Source: Enterobacteriaceae bacterium 4M9 (GTDB lineage: Bacteria > Pseudomonadota > Gammaproteobacteria > Enterobacterales > Enterobacteriaceae). Taken from it: 51,135 nt of DNA. Numbering within the stretch: the first letter of the stretch is position 1; each line of letters begins with the position of its first letter. Below, piece by piece: positions 13,938 through 21,110 of the stretch. The DNA lies in assembly GCA_010092695.1 (NCBI GenBank), contig JAADJJ010000002.1:1-51135 (forward strand), given 5' to 3'. Both the position numbers and the translations under genes were made by a program. The notes below the pieces were generated by a model. The model saw only the letters and a program-made list of their open reading frames with translations. It ran no database searches and was not told the origin of the DNA.

Positions 13938-13960
13938 AATCGCATGTAATCGCATGCGAT
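13938..13960. promoter_or_regulatory. AATCGCAT direct repeat and palindrome before cII
   Basis: AATCGCAT occurs at 13938-13945 and 13948-13955 (10-base period), and the second copy is part of the perfect 12-mer palindrome ATCGCATGCGAT (13949-13960). The position between nutR and cII is where pRE and its CII site lie in lambda. CII binds direct repeats with a 10-base period, but the sequence is not TTGC-N6-TTGC, so the role is uncertain. Confidence 0.35.
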
Positions 13961-13994
13961 ATAGACACTTATTAACTTAGGAAAATGTTAAAGC

Positions 13995-14270
13995 ATGGAA
14001 AACGCAAAAACACGCAAAGAGGCGCTTCGTATCGAAAGCGCATTGCTTAACAAGATTGCCCTCAGGGGCGTTAGCTCGATAGCACAGTCTATCGGCGTTA
14101 ACGCATCACAGATTACCCGATGGAAAGAATCTCTCATTCCGAGGATGAGTATGCTGCTGGCGGTGCTGGAATATGGCGTTGCTGATGAAGAAATGTCAGA
14201 ACTGGCAAAGCGGCTGGTGGGTTTTCTGTCAAAAGAAAAGGCCTCAGAAGTTGCGAGCTTCGAGGCCTGA
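13995..14270 (+). CDS. cII: CII transcriptional activator
   Basis: The 91-residue product shares KRxEALRIESALLNKIA and the RWK...IPxxSMLLAVLEYGV segment with lambda CII. The helix-turn-helix is about 26-45 (VSSIAQSIGVNASQITRWKE). CII activates promoters for cI, int and an anti-Q RNA and so drives lysogeny. It is protected by CIII (11057-11194). The 3' end carries a hairpin that looks like an antisense OOP terminator. Confidence 0.93.
   Translation: MENAKTRKEALRIESALLNKIALRGVSSIAQSIGVNASQITRWKESLIPRMSMLLAVLEYGVADEEMSELAKRLVGFLSKEKASEVASFEA
14232..14268 (-). terminator. OOP-like antisense terminator in the 3' end of cII
   Basis: AGGCCTC plus GAAG pair with CTTC plus GAGGCCT (14239-14268). Read leftward the hairpin is followed by TTTTCTTTTG; read rightward there is no T-run. 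This is the arrangement of lambda oop, a short antisense RNA that ends within cII and promotes its mRNA decay. A promoter would have to lie between about 14277 and 14340; I see TAAAAT at 14277-14282 but no good -35. Confidence 0.6.
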
Positions 14271-14304
14271 TAGCGAATTTTAGGACCAATTCACAGAGGT
14301 TATT

Positions 14305-14451
14305 ATGACAAAACCCGCAAGCCCTGGCCAGGGCAAACTTCATAAAAATTTACTTCGTGACCAGTACCTTTGCAACTTTGCGCAGCCCAGCCGTCTCCGT
14401 GCCGAGTGGGAACGTGTGAAGAAGTTAATCAGGGGGAAAGGTCATGAATAG
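14305..14451 (+). CDS. Small hypothetical protein, 48 aa
   Basis: Reads MTKPASPGQGKLHKNLLRDQ, YLCNFAQPSRLRAEWERVKK, LIRGKGHE. AGAGG lies 5 bases upstream of the ATG, and the stop overlaps the start of the initiator gene. The product is basic and could bind nucleic acid. Similar small frames sit between cII and the replication genes in other lambdoid phages. Confidence 0.65.
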   Translation: MTKPASPGQGKLHKNLLRDQYLCNFAQPSRLRAEWERVKKLIRGKGHE

Positions 14452-15424
14452 TACCGCGCAAATCTTCGACTTCAACGCTGCTCAAGAGCGCAGGAGCAAC
14501 AGGATGGAAAACCAGAAAGCTGGCTACATCCCGTTGTACCGGAGCATTCTAAAACAGCCCTGGGCTAAAGATGTTTATCTGAGAACCCTGTGGGAAAACC
14601 TTCTACTGAATGCAGCCAGAAAGCCATACGTTGCAAATTTCAAAGGTAACGTATGGAGTCTGTCTACCGGTCAACTGGTGACAACGTCCGCTGATTTAGC
14701 ATTGTCGCTTTGTGATCGCAATGGAGAGCCGGTTAGCCGCCACGCAGTAGAGCGGATGCTAACTGTCTTCGAGAAAGAAGGGATGATCACAGTGCAATCC
14801 GAGAGAAGAAAAGGGACGGTAATAACCATCCTAAATTATTCAGAATATGCGCAAAAAAACGACGATTTACCCGCGCATAACTCCGCGCATATACCCGCGC
14901 ATTACAAACACAGCAACGACAAGGCTTCTGAAGGTGGTGCCGCGCATAACTCCGCGCATATACCCGCGCATCATGAACAAGAAGGTTTTAACAAGAATTA
15001 TAAAAACAATACCCAAACCCACGAAGTGGGGTTGTATGTGGATGAAAAATTAACGCCACGACAGAAGGGCACAAACCCACGTGCCAGAAAAACAAACCCA
15101 AGGGCAGCAGTTCCAGATTTCGATCGCCAACGCCTCAAGGAAACATGGAACTGTAAGGCCCGTATATTCGGCATACCAACAATCCGCAGCATAACCACTA
15201 CCACAGAAGCAGGAATTAAGCGCCTGTGGGAGTCATACCTGAAGCAATGCAAAGAGTTAGGCAAGGAGCCAAATGACATCAACGACTTCCTGAATGGCTA
15301 TATCGAGCATGGTTACCAACCCACACGCTGGGCATGCGGCGATAACCCTGACGGCAGGAAGTACGGGATTGATACAGCACTGACGCAAAAGCGAATTGAC
15401 GAAATTCTGGGGGCTGAATCCTGA
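14444..15424 (+). CDS. Replication initiator (lambda O-like role)
   Basis: The 326-residue protein has an N-terminal winged-helix-type domain (GYIPLYRSILKQPWAKDVYL, HAVERMLTVFEKEGMITVQS). Next comes a low-complexity middle with two copies of AHNSAHIPAH, encoded by the DNA iterons, a basic linker and a helical C-terminus that probably contacts the helicase. The gene lies between cII and the DnaB-like helicase gene, and its coding sequence contains the probable origin, as in lambda O. Sequence similarity to O itself is not obvious, so this is a functional assignment. Confidence 0.78.
   Translation: MNSTAQIFDFNAAQERRSNRMENQKAGYIPLYRSILKQPWAKDVYLRTLWENLLLNAARKPYVANFKGNVWSLSTGQLVTTSADLALSLCDRNGEPVSRHAVERMLTVFEKEGMITVQSERRKGTVITILNYSEYAQKNDDLPAHNSAHIPAHYKHSNDKASEGGAAHNSAHIPAHHEQEGFNKNYKNNTQTHEVGLYVDEKLTPRQKGTNPRARKTNPRAAVPDFDRQRLKETWNCKARIFGIPTIRSITTTTEAGIKRLWESYLKQCKELGKEPNDINDFLNGYIEHGYQPTRWACGDNPDGRKYGIDTALTQKRIDEILGAES
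14871..15011 (+). other. ori: Probable origin of replication (iterons plus AT-rich stretch)
   Basis: CCGCGCAT occurs six times, at 14871, 14883, 14895, 14940, 14952 and 14964. These form two identical 32-base blocks, each with three copies at a 12-base period. The AT-rich stretch at about 14976-15011 follows and could be the unwinding element. The layout equals the lambda ori inside gene O. Confidence 0.78.
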
Positions 15425-16758
15425 TGGAGAGCTATGAATTTGAGTATCAACTGGTCGGCTCAATGCTGGTCAAAGGCGACCATATCGACTGTCGCGAGGT
15501 GGCAGGAAAGTTACCGGCAGACGCGTTCGAAAATTTCCACCTTCGCTCGATGTACAAATCAATCGTCACGCTGCTGACCAAAGCGGAACCTGTAGATATT
15601 TTCACTGTACAGGCTGCTGTACCAGAGGCAACGAAGGGCATGGTCATTGAGGTCGGGGCTAAGTGCGTCACAGCGGCAAATATTCGTGGCTGGGCTAAGC
15701 GAGTCAGACAGTGCTGGATGTTAAGGCGAGGAGAGACCGAGTTGAAGCGTGCAGCCAACATCCTGGCATCAGCCGGAACGCATGACCTCAACGACCGGAT
15801 AGCTGAGGTTAGCGGCATCCTCTCAAAGCTTCAGTTTGAAACTAACGACAAACTACCTCGCCGGATTGGCGACATGCTGGATGATTACATGGTGGTACTG
15901 GAAAACCGCATGAGAGGTGAGGAGTCAGGGCTTTATCTGAAAACCGGTATACAGCCAATGGATGACGCTTACGGAGGTTTTGACCGGACAGACCTGATTA
16001 TCATTGCTGGTCGCCCCGGCATGGGGAAAACAGAGTTGGCGATAAACATTGCTAACTCAATCGGCCGGCAGAAAGGGAAAGGGCTATTCATTTCGATGGA
16101 AATGTCTGACATGCAGGTTGTTGAGCGTCATGTGGCCGACAGGGCTGGACTGGCGGTAGGAACGCTGAGAAACCCAATAAACATGATTCAGGAACAGTAC
16201 ACACGGCTTACAGCGGCAACAGGAACGCTGCTCGATGAGGAAAATTATGTCATTGATGGCTCGTTCACGGTCGATGAGTGTATTGCTCACGCCGAACGGC
16301 TCAACATGGATGGCGGGCTCAGCTTCGTGGCTATCGACTATCTTGGACTGATTGATAAGCCCAGCAACATGCCAGAACACCAGGCTATCGCTGACATAAC
16401 ACGCAAGGTTAAGCAGTTTTGCCTACGAAACAAAGTCCCTGCCATCCTGCTGGCGCAGTTAAACCGTGGTCCCGAAGGACGACAAGATAAGAGACCTGGA
16501 ATGGGCGACCTCGCTAAATCAGGCTCTATAGAACAGGACGCAGACGTCATACTCTTCCCATATCGTGATGAGGTTTACGATGAAAACAGCAGCATGAAAG
16601 GCATTGCTGAGATTATCGTTGGTAAGTATCGCTCCGGGCAGCCGCAGACATTCTATATGGGCTGGAAGAACGGCCATTTCATACACATTGACCAGGCTGA
16701 AGCAGCAAAGCGGTATGTACAAAATCAGAGCGAGACAAAAGGAAAAGACTGGAGGTGA
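15424..16758 (+). CDS. Replicative DNA helicase, DnaB family
   Basis: This 444-residue protein is a DnaB/P22 gp12-like helicase. It has an N-terminal helical domain (about 1-100), a linker, and a RecA-like domain from about 170 with Walker A GRPGMGKT (196-203), ISMEMS, a Walker B-like FVAIDYLGLI, AQLNRGPEGR and the sensor-like SGSIEQDADVILFPYR. It should unwind DNA at the origin marked by the upstream initiator. The start overlaps the initiator stop as TGATG. Confidence 0.95.
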   Translation: MESYEFEYQLVGSMLVKGDHIDCREVAGKLPADAFENFHLRSMYKSIVTLLTKAEPVDIFTVQAAVPEATKGMVIEVGAKCVTAANIRGWAKRVRQCWMLRRGETELKRAANILASAGTHDLNDRIAEVSGILSKLQFETNDKLPRRIGDMLDDYMVVLENRMRGEESGLYLKTGIQPMDDAYGGFDRTDLIIIAGRPGMGKTELAINIANSIGRQKGKGLFISMEMSDMQVVERHVADRAGLAVGTLRNPINMIQEQYTRLTAATGTLLDEENYVIDGSFTVDECIAHAERLNMDGGLSFVAIDYLGLIDKPSNMPEHQAIADITRKVKQFCLRNKVPAILLAQLNRGPEGRQDKRPGMGDLAKSGSIEQDADVILFPYRDEVYDENSSMKGIAEIIVGKYRSGQPQTFYMGWKNGHFIHIDQAEAAKRYVQNQSETKGKDWR

Positions 16759-16869
16759 ATCAGACTATCCGCTTCGACCGCAATTTTTGTTAAACTATGA
16801 AATCAATCCGCATTACTGGAACCAACTGAAAACATAACCATTATTCGTTATCCCGCTAATTGTTGAGTT

Positions 16870-16892
16870 ACAGGAAACACTGTTGTTCCTGT
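16870..16892 (+). repeat. Inverted repeat after the helicase gene
   Basis: ACAGGAA...TTCCTGT with a 9-base centre lies in the 214-base gap after the helicase gene. No T-run follows. The rest of the gap is AT-rich without clear features. Confidence 0.35.
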
Positions 16893-16972
16893 CACGTTAT
16901 CAATCATCATGAATCATTCTCATAATATGCAACCTGTATGGCAGTGATAATCACGATACAGGGATGGCAAAT

Positions 16973-17194
16973 ATGAGTATTACAATCAAAAATTATTTTT
17001 CTTACTTTGAAAACAATGAGATGTGCATTAGTACGGCTCGTTTTCACTCTACACTTGTGCTTATCGACAATGAGGCTGGCACGCTCATAGAAATCATTCA
17101 CGATGCGAATACAATCCGCGAATGTGTCAGCGCGACATCTACGGATTTAGGGCTGCGCGTGAATTCGTTCACGAAGGTTCCAGTAATATTTTGA
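16973..17194 (+). CDS. Small hypothetical protein, 73 aa
   Basis: Starts at MSITIKNYFSYFENNEMC, with AGGG 9 bases upstream; an ATG 9 bases earlier is too close to it. The protein is mixed alpha/beta (HSTLVLIDNEAGTLIEII). A terminator follows, so it forms a short unit between the helicase and the nin region. Not recognised. Confidence 0.55.
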   Translation: MSITIKNYFSYFENNEMCISTARFHSTLVLIDNEAGTLIEIIHDANTIRECVSATSTDLGLRVNSFTKVPVIF

Positions 17195-17210
17195 ATGTAT
17201 CAAACCAAAT

Positions 17211-17240
17211 AAGGCTCGCCACGGCGGGCCTTAATTTTAT
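17211..17240 (+). terminator. Intrinsic terminator before ninB
   Basis: AAGGCTCGCC pairs with GGCGGGCCTT around a short loop, followed by AATTTTAT. Early transcripts need N to pass it. Confidence 0.72.
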
Positions 17241-17251
17241 CTGGAGGACGT

Positions 17252-17698
17252 GTGAAGCAAACATTTCAGCTTCGCAACGAAGCAATCAGGAATAATGCAA
17301 TAGACGCCATTCTCACTCTGCCGGTTGATAGCAAATCCCCCCATGAAGTCCACGTTAAAGAGCCAAAGCGAACAAAGGCACAGAACGACCGCATGTGGCC
17401 GATGTTACAGGACGTGTCACGGCAGGTGCTATGGCATGGACAGAGACTTGAACCTGATGACTGGAAGGACATCTTTACTGCGCTCTGGCTCAAGACTAAA
17501 AGGCTTGAGCAAAGAAGCGTACCAGGCATCGACGGTGGCGTTGTCTTGCTTGGGGTGAGAACCAGCAAAATGCGGAAAGCCAACATGACCGAGCTAATTG
17601 AAATCATTTTCTGGTTCGGTGCTGAGAAAGAGGTGAGATGGAGTGAAGACTCGCAGCTAGAACATGAATGGCTGCAACGAGGAGGAAGACAGTCATGA
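17252..17698 (+). CDS. ninB: NinB/Orf recombination mediator
   Basis: The 148-residue product (KQTFQLRNEAIRNNAIDAI, KRTKAQNDRMWPMLQDVSRQ, WKDIFTALWLKTKR, VPGIDGGVVLLGVRTSKM) is a NinB protein. Lambda NinB (Orf) binds single-stranded DNA and helps load the annealing protein in place of RecFOR. The GTG start has GGAGG 4 bases upstream. It opens the nin region. Confidence 0.92.
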   Translation: MKQTFQLRNEAIRNNAIDAILTLPVDSKSPHEVHVKEPKRTKAQNDRMWPMLQDVSRQVLWHGQRLEPDDWKDIFTALWLKTKRLEQRSVPGIDGGVVLLGVRTSKMRKANMTELIEIIFWFGAEKEVRWSEDSQLEHEWLQRGGRQS

Positions 17699-17895
17699 AA
17701 TACACCCAACACTGGCACAACGCTATAACAGACAGTGAGGCTCAGCGGCTCGAACAACACTATCGACGACGCGGATGTCGAACTGAACGAAGCCTCAACA
17801 TTGACCCGCGATTTTTCGATTTAGCAGTAACCCTCCCAGAAACATACTATCTCCCACCAACTCCTCGCAGCCTGAAAAACCGGCTCTGGAACTGA
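17695..17895 (+). CDS. Hypothetical nin-region protein, 66 aa
   Basis: Starts at MKYTQHWHNAITDSEAQRLE, overlapping the ninB stop as ATGA. The C-terminus LPPTPRSLKNRLWN is Pro-rich. It is translated as part of the nin chain and sits directly before the ybcO-like nuclease gene. Not recognised. Confidence 0.65.
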   Translation: MKYTQHWHNAITDSEAQRLEQHYRRRGCRTERSLNIDPRFFDLAVTLPETYYLPPTPRSLKNRLWN

Positions 17896-17897
17896 CC

Positions 17898-18191
17898 ATG
17901 GCTAATCTACGAAGAGCCGCTCGCGGTCGCGAGTGCAAGATTCGCATACCTGGAATTTGTAATGGCAACCCTGAAACTTCAGTGCTGGCACATATTCGGC
18001 TGGCAGGGACATGCGGCATTGGAATGAAGCCGCCTGACATTCTCGCTGCTGTGGGTTGTAACTGTTGTCATGACGCAGTTGATGGACGGATAAAGACGCC
18101 ATACAGCCGCGAGGAACTTCATTCGATGCATGCCGATGGAGTGCTAAGAACACAGATTATGTGGCTGGAGGAGGGGCTTATCAGCGCATGA
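17898..18191 (+). CDS. YbcO-like nuclease, DUF1364
   Basis: The 97-residue product (LRRAARGRECKIRIPGICNG, NPETSVLAHIRLAGTCGIG, GCNCCHDAVDGR) matches YbcO of the DLP12 prophage, a DUF1364 protein with an HNH-like zinc-binding fold. It probably cuts DNA in recombination. It overlaps rusA, and the pair is often found together. Confidence 0.85.
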   Translation: MANLRRAARGRECKIRIPGICNGNPETSVLAHIRLAGTCGIGMKPPDILAAVGCNCCHDAVDGRIKTPYSREELHSMHADGVLRTQIMWLEEGLISA

Positions 18192-18583
18192 ACGAATACC
18201 GCATTACGCTACCCTGGCCGCCGAGTAACAACAGGTACTGGCGACACTCGCGAGGCATCCACTACATCAGCGACTGGGGAAAGCGATACCGAAAGGCAGT
18301 AATCGAAATAATCAGTAAGAAGCAGTTAGACCAGAAAATCACACCTCGCCTCAAAATCACAATTCACGCCGCGCCACCCGACCACCGCAAACGCGATTTA
18401 GACAATCTGCCTAAAGCCGTTTTTGACGCGCTAACCAGTGCGGGATTCTGGCTGGACGACAGTCAGATAGACGACATGCGGATAAAGCGCTGTCAGGTCG
18501 TTAACGGTGGTCAACTGGTGCTGGTGGTGACTGAGATTAGCGAGCGGTTACCGGCCATTAAAGACGCTCTGGAGGCAGCATGA
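18188..18583 (+). CDS. rusA: RusA Holliday junction resolvase
   Basis: The start at MNEYRITLPWPPSNNRYWRH gives 131 residues, close to RusA of DLP12. The acidic catalytic residues are visible in RKRDLDNLPKAVFDAL and in WLDDSQIDDM. RusA resolves four-way junctions formed in recombination. The ATG overlaps the ybcO-like stop. Confidence 0.94.
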   Translation: MNEYRITLPWPPSNNRYWRHSRGIHYISDWGKRYRKAVIEIISKKQLDQKITPRLKITIHAAPPDHRKRDLDNLPKAVFDALTSAGFWLDDSQIDDMRIKRCQVVNGGQLVLVVTEISERLPAIKDALEAA

Positions 18584-18768
18584 TACGCGTTACACAAACG
18601 ATACCCGAATTGCTGGCAAACAGAAGTCAGGGGGAGTTAGCCAGACAGTTAGGGGTTAACCGAGCGACAGTAAAAAAATACGCAGAGGACAGAACTGGAG
18701 CAAATCACATAGTTATCAATGGTCGGTTGATGGTGGCTGGCAGGCGGGAGAGAAATCATGAGGCTTGA
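18580..18768 (+). CDS. ninH: NinH protein
   Basis: The 62-residue product (TIPELLANRSQGELARQLGV, NRATVKKYAEDRTGANHIVI, NGRLMVAG) aligns with NinH, a Fis-like helix-turn-helix protein of lambda and P22. Its role is unclear. It overlaps rusA (ATGA) and the Q gene. Confidence 0.85.
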   Translation: MIRVTQTIPELLANRSQGELARQLGVNRATVKKYAEDRTGANHIVINGRLMVAGRRERNHEA

Positions 18769-19582
18769 GGCTATCGGTAAATATTTTGCGCCAAAATCCC
18801 CCATGCTTAGTGATTCCCCACGCGCCACGGCATGTGACTCTCTCGATATTAGCGGAGTAATGGCCGCGTTGGGGATAGCAAACGCACAGTGCGGCCTGGG
18901 TATTGAGCTTTATCTGGCAAAGATTGGTGTTAGCGCACCAGATAAAGCAGTATTGGGAGTATATGAAATTGCAAAACGTCTGGCAGGACGTACAAATGCA
19001 TTCGATGGGCTACAGGAAGATATTAAACAACGTGTATTGCAAATACTCGCAACTTTTGCATTTCAGGATTATTCACGTAGTGCTGCCAGCGTAAGGAAAT
19101 GTGACTGCTGCAACGGCGAGGGATTCATAGATGTGGAGGTGTTCAGTATTAAGACCTACACGCCGACAAAGGAAAAACGATTCGCAAAAGCAGCATTGCT
19201 GATGGGCGATAAGGAGATCATACCATCTGCATATCAGGTATACCGGGAACAACGCGGCATTGAAAAAGCCCAGTGCCCGGCGTGCAAGGGAAAGAAAGTC
19301 CTTAGCAATGCCTGTAGATGTCATGGGAAAGGTATGGTTGTCGACCAGGACAAAACAAAGGAGAGTGGAGGTGCGCCAGTATGGAAGACCTGCGATAAAT
19401 GCTCAGGCCGAAGATACCGCAGGCTGAAGTTTTCAATCGTTTTTGAGGGTGTTCAGACCGCGTGGGATGTGAAAAAAACCTTTGCTTACGATCACCTTCA
19501 ACCATTCTTTGAGTCTCTGGCAATTGAATGTCACAAAGAGGAAGCATTTGCAGATAGCGTTATTGCAAAAGTGACCAGATGA
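18758..19582 (+). CDS. Q: Late antiterminator Q (phage 82 type)
   Basis: The 274-residue product starts MRLEAIGKYFAPKSPMLSDS and contains a DnaJ-like zinc region with CDCCNGEG, CPACKGK, CRCHGKG and CDKCSGRRYRR, the pattern of 82-type Q proteins. Q joins RNA polymerase at the late promoter and lets it pass terminators into lysis and head genes. GGAGAG lies 5 bases upstream of the ATG. The two terminators downstream are its expected targets. Confidence 0.92.
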   Translation: MRLEAIGKYFAPKSPMLSDSPRATACDSLDISGVMAALGIANAQCGLGIELYLAKIGVSAPDKAVLGVYEIAKRLAGRTNAFDGLQEDIKQRVLQILATFAFQDYSRSAASVRKCDCCNGEGFIDVEVFSIKTYTPTKEKRFAKAALLMGDKEIIPSAYQVYREQRGIEKAQCPACKGKKVLSNACRCHGKGMVVDQDKTKESGGAPVWKTCDKCSGRRYRRLKFSIVFEGVQTAWDVKKTFAYDHLQPFFESLAIECHKEEAFADSVIAKVTR

Positions 19583-19602
19583 AGGAAATATTTATACAAA
19601 TA

Positions 19603-19631
19603 TTGATGCTATAAGAGATAGCACTTTACTA
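19603..19631 (+). promoter_or_regulatory. Probable late promoter pR'
   Basis: TTGATG, 17 bases, TTACTA just after Q. Position before two tandem terminators and the lysis genes is that of pR'. The -10 is poor, so the exact hexamers are uncertain. Confidence 0.5.
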
Positions 19632-19688
19632 TCGCGGAAAAATGGACTAACCTGGCTCTAACGATGGGATATAACACCCTGCGTTATT

Positions 19689-19717
19689 AAGCCTCTGCAC
19701 TCGCGGAGGCTTTTTTA
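19689..19717 (+). terminator. Intrinsic terminator tR'-like 1
   Basis: AAGCCTC-N10-GAGGCTT followed by TTTTATTT. First of two terminators between the late promoter and the holin gene. Confidence 0.85.
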
Positions 19718-19734
19718 TTTCCTCCATATTATCG

Positions 19735-19760
19735 GGCTGCGCGTATGCGTGGCCTTTTTT
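19735..19760 (+). terminator. Intrinsic terminator tR'-like 2
   Basis: GGCTGCGC-GTAT-GCGTGGCC (two wobble pairs) followed by TTTTTT. Second Q-dependent barrier before the lysis genes. Confidence 0.78.
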
Positions 19761-19814
19761 ATCCCCTCAATCCCAATCAACAAATCACCATCCGTTTAAT
19801 GCGGAGGTAATGGT

Positions 19815-20021
19815 ATGCACCGAATGGAAAAATTTACTAACGGAGCCGCATTAGGAGCGGGCACGACAACCACACTGTTCGGTGCGCTATCTCTTAATGA
19901 CTGGGCGCTCATAATCGGCATTATCTGTACTGTCGGTACATTTGCGGTTAACTGGTTTTACCGGGACAGAGAATACCGCCGAAAATCGGGAGGTAGCGAT
20001 GTCTCCAGCCCTGAAAAATAA
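19815..20021 (+). CDS. Pinholin (S21-like, dual start)
   Basis: The 68-residue product has two membrane segments: a weak one rich in Gly/Ala/Thr (about 8-27, TNGAALGAGTTTTLFGALSL) and a hydrophobic one (about 30-49, WALIIGIICTVGTFAVNWFY), then a charged tail. It begins MHRM, with starts at codons 1 and 4 and a positive residue between them, as in S21 (MKSM). The longer form should be the antiholin. The first segment fits a SAR domain. It triggers lysis together with the SAR endolysin that follows. Confidence 0.85.
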   Translation: MHRMEKFTNGAALGAGTTTTLFGALSLNDWALIIGIICTVGTFAVNWFYRDREYRRKSGGSDVSSPEK

Positions 20022-20481
20022 AATACTGGCCGCAATGGGTTGTGGCGCAATTGCTGTTGCAACAGCCATGCTCGCAGGCAAAGACGGGCTTGAGGGGCGC
20101 GAATACATTCCCTATCGCGATGTTGTGGGCGTTGTCACGGTATGTGACGGACATACAGGCTCGGACATTATCTGGGGTAAAAGATACACAGATAATGAAT
20201 GTGATGAACTTACCCGAAAGGATTTAACTCACATTGCTAAACAGGTCCAGCCTTATATCAAGGTGCCGACAACTGAAACACAACGTGCAGCTATCTATAG
20301 CTTTGCCTACAACGTCGGTCCCACGGCAGCTATCAATTCCACATTGCTAAAAAAGCTGAATGCCGGAGATGCGGTTGGTGCATGCAATGAGTTGCGCCGA
20401 TGGGTGTTTGCTGGCGGTAAAAAATGGCGCGGACTGATGAATAGGCGCGAGGTGGAAAGGGAGGTTTGCCTGTGGGGCTAA
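19999..20481 (+). CDS. SAR endolysin, glycoside hydrolase family 24
   Basis: The start at MSPALKNKILAAMG follows GGGAGG by 5 bases and gives 160 residues. Residues about 9-26 form a signal-arrest-release segment (ILAAMGCGAIAVATAMLA). The catalytic triad is E32, D41 and T47, with the E-8-D-5-T spacing of T4-type lysozymes. It is exported by Sec, held in the membrane, and released when the pinholin collapses the potential. C15 in the SAR segment and C49 near the active site recall P1 Lyz. The gene overlaps holin and Rz. Confidence 0.93.
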   Translation: MSPALKNKILAAMGCGAIAVATAMLAGKDGLEGREYIPYRDVVGVVTVCDGHTGSDIIWGKRYTDNECDELTRKDLTHIAKQVQPYIKVPTTETQRAAIYSFAYNVGPTAAINSTLLKKLNAGDAVGACNELRRWVFAGGKKWRGLMNRREVEREVCLWG

Positions 20482-20972
20482 TAAGCTGGCGTCACATTGT
20501 CGTGGCTCTGCTGCTCATAGCGCTCTACACAATCGGTTATCAGCAGGGTTCAAATACCAGTGAGCGACACTGGAAGTTACGCTGGAGTGAGCGCGACGCT
20601 GCTCAGGCTCAAAGAGTTGCAAAACTGGAGGCGCGAAACCGCGCTGAAGAACAGCGCCGACGTGATGAAATGGAACAGGTAACTCAACATGCAGAACAAC
20701 AACTGGCGACGTTGCGCGCTGATACTGCTGTCGCTCGTGGCGCTGCTGAGCGGTTGCGTCGCACCCTATCAGAGCTACAGCGACGTAACGCCAGCCCAAT
20801 CACCAGTGCTGGCAACACAAGCTCGACAGGGGGAGCAGGTTGCAGTGTGCTCGCCGACGTGCTTACAGAATCTGTCGAACGCAATCAGCAGCTGGCAGCA
20901 GAAGCTGACCGCCGCAGAATAGCGGGGCTGGCGTGTGAGCGAGCCTACAACTCACTAATTCAATCTCAATAA
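20472..20972 (+). CDS. Rz: Rz-like inner-membrane spanin
   Basis: The GTG at 20472 is preferred because GGGAGG lies 7 bases upstream; this gives 166 residues. It has one N-terminal membrane segment (WRHIVVALLLIALYTIGYQQ), a long coiled coil (about 38-105), and a C-terminal part with cysteines. It should pair with the lipoprotein Rz1 to disrupt the outer membrane. Rz1 is encoded within it in another frame. Confidence 0.88.
   Translation: MGLISWRHIVVALLLIALYTIGYQQGSNTSERHWKLRWSERDAAQAQRVAKLEARNRAEEQRRRDEMEQVTQHAEQQLATLRADTAVARGAAERLRRTLSELQRRNASPITSAGNTSSTGGAGCSVLADVLTESVERNQQLAAEADRRRIAGLACERAYNSLIQSQ
20689..20922 (+). CDS. Rz1: Rz1-like outer-membrane lipoprotein spanin
   Basis: This 77-residue protein is read in the +1 frame inside Rz. 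It has a lipoprotein signal (RRCALILLSLVALLSGC) with the lipobox LSGC, then a short periplasmic chain (VAPYQSYSDVTPAQSP) with further cysteines. Embedded Rz1 genes of this type are standard in lambdoid phages. Confidence 0.9.
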   Translation: MQNNNWRRCALILLSLVALLSGCVAPYQSYSDVTPAQSPVLATQARQGEQVAVCSPTCLQNLSNAISSWQQKLTAAE

Positions 20973-20974
20973 CG

Positions 20975-20999
20975 AGCCTCGGTTATCCGGGGCTTTTTT
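20975..20999 (+). terminator. Intrinsic terminator after the lysis genes
   Basis: AGCCTCGG-TTAT-CCGGGGCT followed by TTTTT. Late transcription should need Q to continue into the head genes. Confidence 0.88.
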
Positions 21000-21039
21000 A
21001 TGCGCATCGTACGCGCTTAGCAACGAGAGTCTTTCAGTC

Positions 21040-21093
21040 GTGAGCCTGGAGATGCGGTTTCTCTCGGGCTGTCATCTCGTACGACAGGCTCAC
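21040..21093. repeat. Inverted repeat upstream of the membrane-protein pair
   Basis: GTGAGCCTG (21040-21048) is inverted as CAGGCTCAC (21085-21093). The space between them is 36 bases. It lies in the gap between the lysis terminator and the 137-residue gene and could be an mRNA hairpin or protein site. Nothing else is clear in the gap. Confidence 0.4.
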
Positions 21094-21110
21094 ATCTAAA
21101 AGGGATACAT

